Below, one piece after another: positions 45,001 to 55,004 of a stretch of 64,000 bases of DNA (the first letter of the stretch is position 1; each line of letters begins with the position of its first letter). A model generated the notes under the pieces. That model saw only the letters and a list, made by a program, of their open reading frames with translations. It had not been told where the DNA came from and did no database searches. The position numbers were made by a program, and so were the translations under genes. The stretch is from Spodoptera frugiperda (taxonomy: Eukaryota > Arthropoda > Insecta > Lepidoptera > Noctuidae), in NCBI RefSeq assembly GCF_023101765.2, contig NC_064230.1, forward strand, positions 3,906,001 to 3,970,000. The letters are read 5' to 3'.

Positions 45001-48000
45001 ACAAATTACGGCACATAATGTACTTTTCACTACTTACAATTTGTATTATAAGTCCCATGTAATAGGGGGTGAGCCTATTGCCATATAATGTACACAAATC
45101 CAGACTCCGTGCTACTACCAAGAAACTTTCGAAAAGGCGAAAAAAGCCCAGCTATACTTTGCCTGACCAAGGACTTTACCCGGAGACCCCTTGTCCGGCG
45201 GTCACACTTGCGACCACTCGACCAACGAGGCAGTCCTTTTCATCCTAATATATAATTTCTATCTCTTTCAGGTCTTACATCAATAAACGTAGATGTTTTG
45301 CCCTCTCATTGCGACGACGCCTATGCATACATAAATGATCTAGCCAGAAATGGCTTGATAGTGTTCTCTTTAAAACAGAAATCTATATGGAGGATTAGTC
45401 ACAAGACTTTCAACTATGATGTCGGAGCCACAGACTTCATGGTGGCACGTGAGTTACTTTTTTTTATAACTAACTAGCAAATACGGCGAACTCCGTTTCG
45501 CCATCAATGATTTTCCCTGATTTCCTGCTTTTCTCTTGATTTTTTCCTGAATTTTCTTTGCTATAAACCTCACGGAGCCCGAGACCTTTCCAACAAATGC
45601 AAAACCGTGGAAATCGGTTCGTGTGTTCTGGAGCTATAGCGTCAGGAAGAAATCATTGGTGGCGAAACGGAGTTCACCTGGTTTGCTAGTAATTTCTAAT
45701 TAGAAGTTTGAAATCGCCAACCCACATTGAGCAAGCGTGGTGATTGTAGGGACACATTGTATGATAGGAAATATGATCGCGCGACGTATGCAAAAGATAT
45801 GATGTATGCATGTGTGTAGTGACGGCTGCGCCCGTCTAATAAGAAATTATTTAGTCGTGAATATACGGTCCTACTGGAACTACGTCTTTCCTTTTAATAA
45901 CTCATTAACACCTAACCCTAAAGTGATTAATGCTCTAACCTTGTTCTTGTTCTTCTTGTTGTTGCCTTTGGTCAGCAGTGGCCACCTATAGGCTGTTGAT
46001 AAAGTCAAAGTCAAAATTATTTATTTCAAATAGACCGAGAAGGCACTATTGAACGTCAAAGCAAATATAACAATATAAAAAAAAACAAAATGTCTGTCTG
46101 TCGGTCAGTCCTCTAGTTGTTCTATTTGCTCGTTCCAAATTGTAGATTCCTATGGAGAAGAACGAGCAAGAAACTCCATAGTTTACTCTTTTTCAATCAG
46201 ATTCACAATACAATTCTTGGTTACATTGTTTTGTTGATGATGGCGACGATACTGATGATGATATTCTTTCAGAACACACCATCAACTGGAAGGATGGTCT
46301 CTTCAGTGTGGCCCTCTCAGACCCTGATGATACTGGTAAAAGAACAGCGTACTACCATCCCTTCATATCTACCCAGGAGTTCTCTGTCTCCAATAAGGTT
46401 TTGCAAGATAAAAATGCTGATTTTGGAAGCAGTTATAAGGTATGTAGTTTAATTATTAATACTTCAGAATTTGACAACAATTTTTGATGGTATAAACCGG
46501 TACACTAGCAGACGTATAACCTGATGGTAAGCAATCGCCGCTGCCCATACACATCTGTAATACCAGAGGCGTTACAATTTTATTACAAGTGTGTTGCCGG
46601 TCTTTTGGGGGTTAGGAATTTAAGGAATTTAAGGGTTGTTGGGGAAATCGGGGTTTGAGAAAATAAGGAAAGGGGTAATTGGACCTCCGGTAACCTCACT
46701 CACACAATGTAAGCGTTGTTTCGCATGCTATCACATTATGCTTTCTTTCTCGGTCTAGCAAATGGCAGTTCTAAACTTCTAAATGACAGAAAGAGAAAGT
46801 GACTACACGGTTGGTGCGGTGGCTGGGCAACTGGCTGCCGCGCAACGGGTAGCGGGTTCGATTCCCGCACGGAGCAACTCTTTGTTGTTTCGGGTCTGGG
46901 TGTCATGTGTATGTGAACTTGTATGTTTGTAAACGCACCCACGACACAGGAGAAAATCCTAATGTGGGGCCACGTTTTTTTTTTAAGAAAAAAGGGTGAT
47001 GGAAAAAGGCGATTCGGCGGTGACAATGAGGTTCAACCCTAAACAGACAGGGTGTGAGTTGACGTGGGTGATAAGATACTTTTTATTTTACAGTTAGAAG
47101 GAGTGCGAGGCGCCTTCTCCCAGAGCGGATCCCACGACTTCCACAAAGGAAGCAAAGCGCTGTTCTATGCGAATGTAGCTCAAGATGGCGTCATGTGCTG
47201 GAACACCAAGGTGCCTTTAACTACACAGACCTCTATAGTGGTCGCTCAGAGCCATACTAAACTGGTTTATATTTCAGGTAAGGATACGTAAAGATCAGAG
47301 ATTTTTTATTGTATAAGCCGGTAAACTAGCATAGGGATCATTTACTCTGATGGTAAGCAATCGCCGCCGCTCATGGACATCCGAAACACCAAACGCGTTA
47401 CAAGTGCGTTGCCGACCTTTTGGGGGATAGGAATTTAAGGGTTGTTGGGGATTGGAAAGATTAGGGAAAGGGGTAATTGTCTCCGGTAACCTCACTCACA
47501 CAACGAAACACAACGCTGTGGTTGTTTCACACTTTTTGTATGTTTGTAAACGTTATCACGACACATAGAAGAAATCTAGTGTAGGGAAACGTTTAGAAAA
47601 ATAATGTGACGTTTCAAATGTTCCTGATTTAATGAAACAATGGCTTTGGTTTTGCCTTCAAAATAGTTTTTTACGATGTCATACAAAAATGTTCTTTCAA
47701 ACCGTTTGAACTCAAATTAACCTTTTCATTACCTAATATTTTATTTCCAGATTTGAAAGTAATAGATGACGAAGTATGGGTGCTGGTGAACCAAATACCA
47801 GTGTTTATATACGCACAATTTAACACCACGGAGACCAACTTCTATGTACACAAGTAAGTTAAAAACATTTTCTATCTTTATACAGCCTGATATTTCCTCA
47901 GAGAAACTTTTTACAAAAGAAAAATAACCGACTTCACAGAAGAAAATCGGTTAAAAAGAACACTAAAATGGTCAAAATAACTTTTGATTTATGTATGTCT

Positions 48001-48195
48001 GTTTGTGAGCGATTATCTCGCGTTTGGCTGAGCTGATTTAGATGTGGTTTTCAGCATAGTATTTTTCAGACTTAGGAAAAAATTTTACAGATATCAATTG
48101 ACTTTTAAAGTGGTGAAGAAAATTTTTAAATGTTTTATTTTTATTTCAGGGTCAAAGTTTCGGATCTCATCAAGCACACTGTTTGTGACAAATAA
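39039..48195 (+). CDS. yellow-f: Yellow/MRJP-family protein, yellow-f-like (complete)
   Basis: Nine exons: 39039-39195, 43301-43459, 44138-44305, 44772-44885, 45272-45448, 46273-46439, 47094-47277, 47751-47853, 48150-48195. They give 424 codons plus TAA, all introns GT-AG. Residues 1-24 are a hydrophobic signal peptide (KLFLLTLLLLIQVCKS). The rest is a typical yellow/MRJP fold: VFSWKQ near residue 39, IPIGFEV, VPRRRYGIPSTLN (about 99-112), LWMVDTGL, INWKDGLFSVALSD and YYHPFIST. Four cysteines lie at 147, 213, 349 and 422, the number conserved in the family as paired disulphides. N195-G-T and an NTT site are possible N-glycosylation sites. Several motifs and the C-terminal end fit the yellow-f/f2 branch, for which dopachrome-conversion activity in melanin synthesis is known in Drosophila; the branch assignment is by eye. 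Intron 1 (4.1 kb) carries a Penelope-like element. AATAAA lies at 48204. Confidence 0.88.
39241..39452 (+). pseudogene. CR1-like LINE 3' end, frameshifted copy
   Basis: Same family as 50940-51180 but on the + strand: CGAACTGCTAGGGAGTGGAA, AAAGCCCGAGTGAATAGGTT, CGTAGGCCGCATCATCACTT, ending CATTTAACATAAAATAAA. Indels break the frame. It lies just after exon 1 of the yellow-f gene. Confidence 0.65.
39610..39714 (+). repeat. GTTC-microsatellite-bearing repeat
   Basis: GTTCACGAAAGTTCGCAATA, GTAGTATGCAATCTGCGAAG, then (CGTT)n and GAGTAGGCCCCC. Confidence 0.6.
39843..39975 (+). mobile_element. SINE B copy, intron 1 of yellow-f
   Basis: GACTGCACGATTGACGCGGT to GTTTCGCGACTGGGTGTCAT. Confidence 0.65.
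40218..40760 (-). pseudogene. GIY-YIG endonuclease domain of the Penelope-like element (frameshifted from RT)
   Basis: The minus-strand frame from about 40760 down to the arm edge at 40358 carries the Penelope C-terminal nuclease: GVYMIPC..SYIGETRR (the GIY-YIG core), TTRLKEH, SAVAEHAC and REAIEISRRPNF with the likely catalytic Glu of EAIEI. The last 46 residues are read through the left arm and are not part of the domain. It is out of frame with the upstream RT. Alone it has a Met start at 40727. This nuclease class makes the nick for retrotransposition in endonuclease-bearing Penelope elements. Confidence 0.82.
40762..42267 (-). CDS. Penelope-like reverse transcriptase
   Basis: 501-residue frame. 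Residues 1-61 are encoded by the right inverted arm and look fortuitous. From residue 62 it is Penelope-like: LVLPADKGNATVVVD (88-101), PKIYGLPKIHKP, RPIVSQ, MSFDITSLFTNVP with motif A D231, GVAMGSPLAPVVANMYM, YVDD (323-326), LPFLDVLV and YRKPTHTDRYL. The usual longer N-terminal region is missing, so the coding part is probably 5'-truncated. The frame ends a little before the endonuclease; the expected continuation is in another frame, so one small indel separates the domains. Penelope RTs are related to telomerase RT. Confidence 0.88.
   Translation of the reverse strand: MSSITRHTTRRLSHCYWRFELRAHRALCLESRVLSGARDDVGSLDSPAGGCAGVGFDSRVDANSPKSNIPREEMFALRDLRNDPDILVLPADKGNATVVVDTKAYEERITQMVSDTSVYKKLSYDPTARVTTKTVKLLQGLGDKDLVAQLRPHNPTPPKIYGLPKIHKPNWPLRPIVSQIDAPTYKLSRHLATILQPFTGKTNSYVKDSRHFITLLADIQLQEKEIIMSFDITSLFTNVPVDEAINIITTTLSGTDLPTGYIDCVSHCLTTGYFLWRGDYYQQVNGVAMGSPLAPVVANMYMEWFEGQALASAPVRPRYWWRYVDDVFAVINREHVAEFVGHLNSVHGSIQFTTEEEKEGMLPFLDVLVRRETDGRLSHTVYRKPTHTDRYLRADSHHHPSHLASVPRTLINRALNLCDPQYIDAELDHLKQVLETNGYNWRQCTRLASSSCKRRPAVAERTPAFLPYVKGVTDTIGHLLRRRYSIRTISTRSITELITLA
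42387..42590 (+). mobile_element. Repeat L (TTTGACT-tailed), host of the Penelope insertion
   Basis: Right part of a dispersed repeat ending AATTTTGACTTTGACTTTTG; its left flank continues at about 40070-40090 across the Penelope element. Such TTTGACT tails are typical of certain LINE 3' ends. Confidence 0.65.
42639..42733. mobile_element. MITE F, 95-bp palindrome
   Basis: ATTAGAACTTAAGACGGGAT..TTTATTTA pairs with TAAATAAA..ATCCCGTCTCAAGTTCTAAT around a 20-base centre. Fragments at about 37281-37368 (in SINE C) and 40003-40055. Confidence 0.7.
42887..43168 (-). mobile_element. SINE A copy in intron 1 of yellow-f
   Basis: TTTTATGAAACATCGAGCAG to GGTTCTCCCACACTTA. Confidence 0.66.
43187..43266 (-). 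pseudogene. CR1-like LINE 3' end fragment
   Basis: CGACGTTTGGTCGCTATCTC followed by GGAGCACGTCTGCCCATTAC, the reverse complement of the family's end. It lies 35 bases before exon 2 of yellow-f. Confidence 0.55.
43600..43885 (+). repeat. Repeat O, copy 3 of 3
   Basis: TGTGAACAGCTCCATGTTCC to AAGTCATAAGAGATTTCCTC, in intron 2 of yellow-f. Confidence 0.62.
44966..45236 (-). mobile_element. SINE C, full-length, intron 4 of yellow-f
   Basis: CTCCTTTTATCCCCGAAGGG to CACTCGACCAACGAGGCAG; ends 36 bases before exon 5. A truncated minus copy lies in intron 3 (44490-44700). Confidence 0.7.
45473..45690. mobile_element. MITE K, intron 5 of yellow-f
   Basis: Ends ACTAGCAAATACGGCGAACT and its approximate reverse complement AGTTCACCTGGTTTGCTAGT; about 41 bases pair. 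A copy without the right end is at 38626-38822. Confidence 0.68.
46008..46228 (-). mobile_element. Repeat L, intact copy
   Basis: Reversed: AAAGTCAAAGTCAAAATTAT to CAATACAATTCTTGGTTACA, the uninterrupted version of the Penelope target. Partial copies: 3490-3560, 6780-6925, 35455-35522. Confidence 0.66.
46485..46724 (-). mobile_element. SINE A copy in intron 6 of yellow-f
   Basis: TTGATGGTATAAACCGGTAC to AATGTAAGCGTTGTTTCGC; the head is missing. Confidence 0.63.
46800..46985 (+). mobile_element. SINE B, full-length, intron 6 of yellow-f
   Basis: GACTACACGGTTGGTGCGGT, GGTTCGATTCCC, GAGAAAATCCTAATGTGGGG, then a T10 run. Confidence 0.72.
47305..47528 (-). mobile_element. SINE A copy in intron 7 of yellow-f
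   Basis: TTTTATTGTATAAGCCGG to AACGCTGTGGTTGTTTCAC; the head is missing. Confidence 0.62.
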
Positions 48196-48317
48196 CTTTA
48201 ACTAATAAAGCCATTTTCTTAATTTTCTATCTATTTATAAGTTTAAATTAAAATAAGTTACCGAAACGACTTGACTACATCGATTTATATAATTTTATTG
48301 TATTATTTATTCCTAAA

Positions 48318-48492
48318 CGTAAGCGTCTACAGGCCCGCATCGTACGCATTCCGTATGACGTCATCAGTACGCATCGCATGTAGACATTGCTGATGATGCG
48401 GCCGATGCGGATCAGTGGACGCAGTTGTATGAGTTTCTGTACAAGACAAACTAAAATCCGTTGTGTGCGATGTGGGCCTGTGGACGCTTACC
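48318..48492. mobile_element. GGTAAGCG MITE, second copy
   Basis: GTAAGCGTCTACAGGCCCGC to GCCTGTGGACGCTTACC, in reverse relative to the first copy; downstream of yellow-f. A left end only lies at 56622-56695, also after TTTAA. Confidence 0.68.
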
Positions 48493-48726
48493 TTTTATAC
48501 CTAAAAAACATCTAACGTGATCTAACGTGAATAAAACAAAAATAAAATATGTTTTTACAATGTTGTCAATCAATGTGTTATGTAAATAATGATCTAGATT
48601 TAATATTAATTTATGTATGAGTCATTAATAAATAATTATAATTTTTATAATAATTTGTTTTATTTAAGACGTACTGTACCTATTGTGCATTCGTCAATAA
48701 AATTGCTGCGCGTAAAATTTGCTACC

Positions 48727-48936
48727 AATGCCATCAGACCAACACAGACGGGGCCCAGTAGGGCTGTTACCTGATACAGTGCTGCAGAAGTCTTAAGGGG
48801 TTGTCGGGACTCCGGCTCGAAACGCAGCAAAGAGAAGAACTGGGGCGGTTTTTAGTTAGTAAGAGTTTGACAGTCCCTTCCACTTCGCCCAAGGCGGGAG
48901 AAATCGTTGGATGATTTCCCCCGTCAAAAAAAGAAC
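48727..48936 (+). mobile_element. SINE D copy, longer
   Basis: AATGCCATCAGACCAACACA through GTTTTTAGTTAGTAAGAGTT to CCCGTCAAAAAAAG. Downstream of yellow-f. Confidence 0.65.
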
Positions 48937-49786
48937 TGTCAATGGTAAATTTCTAGTACTTATGATAAGTAGTCCTCTAATAAATCCTCCCTTCCCATTT
49001 TCTGAATGTAATTTTCTCCATTAAGTGGGATTAAACTAATAAATATTAATCACTTGTTTAGTATGCATTGGATGTTAATTAGATTGTTAATAGATAGTCA
49101 ATGAGGCGTTAACCAATAAATTAGTAATAAATTATCATCAAACCGTCAGGTTATTAAGGAAAACATTATCGTGAATTGGATTTCCGCACGACCGCTTGTC
49201 GCTGCGCTGTTATGGGTAAACAGCCTAACTACCGTACTTAGACTCATTAACCCAGTCCTTATAAAGGTTGCCAGATAACTTGCCAAGATTTTGTTATCAT
49301 TATTTTCAAGAAAATTACTTTATTAACTAAAAATACGCGGACGCAGACGTTCAATAGTCAGCGCAACGTCGCCGCGTCTGCGCACGATACTTGTGAGGAT
49401 CAATCCCTGTGAGATTGGCGGAACTTTCTTATTATTTAAAAAAAATATATTGCCAAGTTACGTGCCGAAGACTATACCAGTTGTTTTCGGTAAAAAATCG
49501 TTACTAAGGAATAGTTTAAGTAATCATTTAATATCTCTGACTACGGCAGTTACTGTCTTTTCACACGTTCCGGTTGCCGGGTACCCGGTGGAGCGTCGCG
49601 TTACTTGAAAATCCCTACATAGTATAAAACAAAGTCGCATTCTCTGTCCTTTTGTATGCTTAAATCTTTAAAACTACGCAACGGATTTTCGTGCGGCTTT
49701 TTTGATAGATAAAGTGATTCAGGAGGAAGGTTTATATGTATAATACATGCATAATATATCACAATAAATTGCATGCCTCCTATATC

Positions 49787-49936
49787 CGGAGCTGCAGACT
49801 ACCTAGCGGGTTTACCGGGGCTCCGGCTCGAAAAGCAGGAGTAGGAACGGGGTGGTTTTTAGTCGGTAAGAGCCTGACACTCCCTCTCGCCTCGCCCAAG
49901 GCAGGGGAAGCCATTGGATGACTTTCCACATTAAAA
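49787..49936 (+). mobile_element. SINE D copy
   Basis: CGGAGCTGCAGACTACCTAG to an A7 tail. It splits an older repeat: ATGCCTCCTATAT occurs on both sides (49773-49785 and about 49939-49951), a likely 13-bp target duplication. Confidence 0.72.
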
Positions 49937-50132
49937 AAATGCCTCCTATATCGAACTAGAGTAGAGACCTCTTAGTCGACAGATACACTTATGTTAACTA
50001 AACCAACGGGATAGTATTAATCGAGGACGGCCTTCCAAAAAATTCCTAGGCCTTTAAAAATAAGTTCCCGTTAACTTGACACAGTTAAATAAAACTAGTA
50101 GATTATGTTAAATATAAATAAATAAGTATATC

Positions 50133-50220
50133 TATCGATAACCTCTCATAAAACTAGGTAAACGATCAAGGACGATAGGGTTGGGCTTGAAATATCGATG
50201 TTTTCTTATCGATATCGATA
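50133..50220. promoter_or_regulatory. Cluster of TATCGATA octamers
   Basis: Exact TATCGATA at 50133-50140, 50207-50214 and 50213-50220, plus ATATCGAT at 50192. TATCGATA is the DREF/BEAF-type motif of insect promoters and boundaries. It lies 4.8 kb upstream of the second yellow gene. Confidence 0.4.
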
Positions 50221-50297
50221 AAACATTTGGTTTATAATACTCTCTTAGTTGTAACTTGTATTTTAGTAGTTACAATAACAGAGTTTTTATAAAAACA

Positions 50298-50400
50298 GTA
50301 GGCTGTGTGATGTCGCCGCGTCTGCTCATGATGAAGAGTCCCTCTGTGACTCGAAACTAGTAGAGCTTCTCTCCATTAATTTACGTGAGTAAACCGTGAT
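50298..50400. mobile_element. Degenerate Penelope arm (right half)
   Basis: GTCGCCGCGTCTGCTCATGA, then CTCGAAACTAGTAGAGCTTC and TTTACGTGAGTAAACCG are a diverged right arm. A further fragment, GTTATCGGCTTACTCA, lies at about 50903. Confidence 0.5.
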
Positions 50401-50939
50401 TTTTAGTTAATTTTGAACTTTTATTTTTGTGCAGGACAATGCATTATAAGATTGTTAGGGTCGGTTCATATCTGACGGACACAGCAGACAAATGTATAGA
50501 AAAATACTTGACCGTTCACACTCAACCGATGATACGCTCGACGACATATTACGTCAGATATTAATGTATTTTATTCTTATTGCCTTGTTGGTTGGATCTG
50601 TAAAAAGTCAAGTAAAACTAATACGTTTTTTTAAATTCTCATAGAAGTAGAGTTTGAGATTGATTGAGTTTGATATGTTGATCTTTTTTATGATATAGCG
50701 GTATTACGTGCCTTGATGTGCACCTCTGCCTACCCCTTCGTGGATAAAAAGGCGTGACTACGTTGCCAATTCTACTCTAAACTAATCGTGATTAAAACTC
50801 AAGGATAACTAGTTTTTAAGGAAAATCTATGCAGATACTTAGTATTTAGGTAGACTAGTAATAATATGAATAGTTAAACAGGATTTCAGCTTAATTGTTT
50901 TGGTTATCGGCTTACTCACATAACTATATTTTTTTTTTA

Positions 50940-51180
50940 CATTAGATGGGTCGTCGTTTGGCCGCTATCTCGCCTGATGGTAAGCGATGATGCGGCCTAC
51001 GATGGAGCACGCCTGCCCATAAGCAACCTATTCACTCGGGCTTTGAAGACACTCAGATTAAACCCAACAGGAAAAACAGACTCCGGCAAAGAGTTCCACT
51101 CCCTAGCAGTTCGCATAAGGAAGCTTGAAGTGAATCGCTGGGTGCGAGTGGGTGGAATAAATACCATGATCTTTTTATAA
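50940..51180 (-). pseudogene. CR1-like LINE RT C-terminus and 3' UTR fragment
   Basis: The minus strand reads FTSSFLMRTAREWNSLPESV then FKARVNRLLMGRRAPS-stop, followed by a 3' UTR (CGCATCATCGCTTACCATCA). It is head-to-head with the RTE fragment. Confidence 0.7.
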
Positions 51181-51181
51181 T

Positions 51182-51340
51182 CTGCCTCGCATAGCAAAAC
51201 TGTGGAATGAGCTATCGTTGGTGGTATATCCTAACCGATACGACCTTCAAACCTTCGAGAAAAGAGGGTATTCCTTTTTAAAAGGCCGGCAACTCACCTG
51301 TGACTCCTCTGATGTTAAGAGTGTCCATGGTAGGTGCTGA
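51182..51340 (+). pseudogene. RTE-like LINE ORF C-terminus and start of its 3' UTR
   Basis: One open frame reads LPRIAKLWNELSLVVYPNRY, LQTFEKRGYSFLKGRQ and ends VKSVHGRC-stop, typical of the end of an insect RTE-type RT. The DNA from about 51283 through 51392 (GGCCGGCAACTC.., TGTCCATGG.., CCATAAAAAA) is the same as the 3' half of SINE family A, so this LINE family is the likely mobilising partner of that SINE. Confidence 0.72.
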
Positions 51341-51561
51341 TCGATTACCGTATGATGCCGTATGCTCGTTTGCCCCCATTTCCATAAAAAATAACTAATT
51401 TCTTGCCTTAGTCTACGTTAGTAGCACTTGCTAGTTAACCCGTGTGTGCTGTGTGTATTGTGGCTTACGCAGATCTACGCGAGACACAACTTATTCTATT
51501 GTGTCTCATATACTAGCAGATGAAAGGTTAATAAACAAACAAGTTCTTTAAAATGTCAACT

Positions 51562-51755
51562 TATCTGCACGGTAGGCGCGGTAGCTGGACAACCGGCTGC
51601 CGTGCAACGTGTAGCGAGTTCGATTCCCGCACGGAACAACTCTTTGTGTGATCTACAAATAGTTGTTTCAGGTATGGGTGTCATGTGTAATTTGTATGTT
51701 TGTAAACGCACCCTCGACACAGCAGAAAATCCTAGCGTGGCAACGTTTAAATAAA
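51562..51755 (+). mobile_element. SINE B, full-length
   Basis: TATCTGCACGGTAGGCGCGG, AGTTCGATTCCCGCACGG, AATCCTAGCGTGGCAACGTT. Degenerate + copies lie at 36203-36345 and 12039-12103, a minus head at 12779-12832, a + tail at 63745-63804. Confidence 0.68.
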
Positions 51756-51759
51756 ACAA

Positions 51760-52387
51760 AAACATACTAAATCTTACAATCATAAATATCGATAAGATTA
51801 TATCGACACGGAACATCACTATACTAAGTATAGGGTCATCACGTAAAGTTAAATCAATAACACATCATAGAGTAGTACACACTGATCTATGACAGACGTG
51901 TTTCATTCTAATAGTAATAATACACAGTTTTAATAATACTCTCGGTTTAATAATTATTGTTTCTTAAATTAATAATACACATTTTTGAATTTATTATTTA
52001 TTTCATGTGAATTTTGTGATGTGAGTGTGTTATTTGGGAATTTATTTTTAAAATACAGAAAAAAAGGTAAGTGTAAATTGTAGAATAACTATTATTTTAT
52101 ATTTAAATTACATATATTTATTTAAAATCCTCTAAAATTATTTTTTAAATACTACTTAAAAAATAACATACAATAATATTACAACAGTAGGCATAAATAA
52201 ATAAGAAAATAAATGTATTAAAAAAATAAATAATTTTATTAAAAAAACAAATCAAAATCTAAGTCAAAATTCCGTGGTACATGATACATGATGACTGGGT
52301 TTCATCCAGTTGTGCAGTCTCTTTTGTGCCTTTCGGCTTAAGTCATTCTGTCTCCTGCATTAAATTCACCGAGGGAATTGGAAACTA
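51760..52387. other. AT-rich intergenic sequence upstream of the second yellow gene
   Basis: No known repeat for most of its length. A GTAAGT donor-like site at 52071 after a purine-rich stretch could end a noncoding exon, but this is weak. Confidence 0.35.
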
Positions 52388-52572
52388 TCGTTTTCTTCTC
52401 CTCTAATAACATCTTCTGATTTATTTCGTTGCGGGATCCAAGACAGTCATCCATATTCCTGGTACGCAGACTTCAGTGTTCCGGTGTTTTCATGGTTGAA
52501 TTTCCTGCTGATCCTAGCTTACTCGAGTTGCAGTAATATAGAAGGTTGTGGCGGGCTGGTTCCTAAAAAAAA
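52388..52572 (+). repeat. Repeat N, copy 2
   Basis: CGTTTTCTTCTCCTCTAATA to GGTTCCTAAAAAAAAAA. Confidence 0.6.
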
Positions 52573-52657
52573 AAGACGTTGAGTAACTGTTGTTTATTTA
52601 CTTGAAAAATTCACAGTAGTTAATAGCACAGAGTCTGGTATTTTTATTTGTAGTGTA

Positions 52658-53347
52658 GGGGAAAGTGGGGTAAACGCGAACGCGGGGTAAACCCGAACCC
52701 AATAGTTTTAATATGTTAGAAAGATATAGCCGTATATCACTCGCCGGTAACTCAAAGATCACGCCACCACCAGTGCCAGTCAACGACACGGGAGACGCGG
52801 ACACACGTACTTTTCAAGGTATGTCAATTTTAATATTTTCAATGTTTTCGATGTAAGTTTTTGATAAATTGAACTTGGTGTAGCTTTTTTCTATTGAGAA
52901 TAGTTATTTAACCTTTACGTAGTGGGAAACTTACATACTAAACCATTCAAATGTCAGTGACGCATTTGGTAAAAGTTTTATAACTTAAAATATTTTTTCC
53001 ATTTTATTTTTTTCGACCCGGTGGGGTAAAGGCGAACGCTGCATGTCGGGTAATCTCGAACGTTCGGTATTACTCCTCTCCCTTTTTGTTAGTTCCTTGT
53101 TCATATTTTTTTCAACTAGCCACTGGCAAATAGGGTATAGTGTTTTCCAGTCTATGTTGATTTTTTTTGTGCACTAAATTATGTTGTCGGCTGATTTTGA
53201 TAATGCTAAACATCAAATAAATTGTAATCCGTTAGCTAGATAAGTAAAGTTTATGATTTAATAATTAAAGAAACTCTGTGATTTGATTCCACTGTTTTAT
53301 TTATATTTTCCCTTAGGTGTTCGTGTTCGTGTTTCCCCCACTTTCCC
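52658..53347. mobile_element. 690-bp TIR element flanked by TA
   Basis: The left end GGGGAAAGTGGGGTAAACGC and the right end, reversed, GGGAAAGTGGGGGAAACACG are inverted repeats, each next to a TA dinucleotide (52656-52657, 53348-53349). GGGGTAAACSCGAAC-like motifs recur inside (52666-52700, 53031-53066). No transposase ORF. A TA target points to a Tc1/mariner-type non-autonomous element. It lies upstream of the second yellow gene. Confidence 0.65.
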
Positions 53348-53538
53348 TAAACTTACCACATTGAAGTTATTTGCTAACTTAGTTACTAACCATTTCTGTT
53401 TACCCTTTTTGGAGATTTACTAGCGTGACATTTAGTCACATTATTTTAGAACATTTGCCAAGTAAGATGTGTCGGTATCGGTTCTCGGGTGATGCAATTC
53501 TTTTTTCAGTTTTTCTATAATTCTTAGTAGGTGGAATT

Positions 53539-53843
53539 TAAGTGTAGGAGAGCTATGCTTCGGCACGAATGGGCTGGCTCGATCGGAGTGATACCATAGA
53601 AAACCGACGTGAAACAACGTTTGCGTTATTTCATTGTGTGGGTGACGTTACCAGAGGCTCAATTACCCATCCATTTTGGAGTTCGGTATTTAAGGGTTGT
53701 TGGGGAATCGGGGATTGGGAAGGGAAGTAATTGGGCCGGTAACCTCACTCAACACAACGCAAGCGTTGTTTATTTTACGTCGGTTTTATGTGACTCCGAT
53801 CGAGCCGTCCCATTCGTGCCGAAGCATAGCTCCCCCACACTTA
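53539..53843. mobile_element. Two SINE A pieces in inverted order
   Basis: A + strand head (53539-53673, AGTGTAGGAGAGCTATGCTT) is followed by a minus copy (53676-53843) ending CATAGCTCCCCCACACTTA. Together they form a long imperfect hairpin. Confidence 0.62.
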
Positions 53844-54124
53844 AGTTGCAAAAAATTAATTAATAACGTAATAAATTAGGCTAATTTTTTATCCCGATAA
53901 AATGGCAAAAGCTAAAATTGGCATATAAGAATGCAATATCGAAAAACATTTATAGTTCAAGGCCAAATATGAACGTAAGAAAAAACTAAGTAACTATTGG
54001 AAAATAAACAAAATACCAGGTAATCTTCCGTTCAGTGGTATAATGTTAAATCCAAACAAACGAAGCGAATTGGTAAACTGGTTTCGTAATGTAATTTGGC
54101 ATCATAACACAACATCATATTTTT

Positions 54125-54425
54125 TTATGAAACACGAGCAGACCTATCACCTGATGGTAAGCAATTGCCGCCGACCATGGACACTTGAAACACCAGAGGC
54201 GTTACAAGTGCGTTGCCGGCTTTTTGAAGGTTTGGAATTTAAGGGTTGTTGTTCGGGAATCGGGGATGGGGAAGATTGGGAAGGGGGGAAATGGGCCTCC
54301 GGTAACCTCACTCACACAACGAAACATAACGCAAGCGTAGTTTAACGTCGGTTTTCTGTGTGGCCGTGGTATCACTCCGGTCGAGCCGGCCCATTCGTGC
54401 CTAAACATGGCTCTCCCACACTTAA
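54125..54425 (-). mobile_element. SINE A, near full-length
   Basis: TTATGAAACACGAGCAGACC to CATGGCTCTCCCACACTTA; upstream of the second yellow gene. Confidence 0.68.
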
Positions 54426-55004
54426 ATTATTATTTTATGTTACTTGCAATTAAACAATGGAACATGGAGATAATTTCCATTAAAGAATTTAAAATGTTAA
54501 CAACCCGACGAAAACCTTATTTTTTTTGAAACCGGATTCTGCGTGACCCGAAGCTGCGGACTACCTAGCGGGTTATCGGGGCTCCGGCTCGAAAAGTAAG
54601 AGTAGGAACGGTTTGGTGTTTAGTCAGTAATAGTCATATAGTGCATCAAATGGTTCAGCAAATTGCAAGATAATCGCGGACTGACATATACATACATACA
54701 TGTAATTATGTATGTTTGTGCTCAATTACCTCGCATTTAAATGCGAGATGCGAGATTGAGTTAACTCAATCTATTTTCATGCGGTATTCACCATAGTATT
54801 TTTCAGACTTAGGAGAAGGTTTATTATTCGACTTAAAAATAAAGGAGTTTCACACCTTACCTTTTGAAGGCGATTCCTTCGATATTTATTAACACTTTAA
54901 ACGCCATGGGGATCACCGGTGACCGACGTTAGCGGAGGATTTGCCTTCAACAGTTTTCTATTGGCAGTCAAAGACTTAAAGTTTATTTCTTTTTCAGATA
55001 AACA

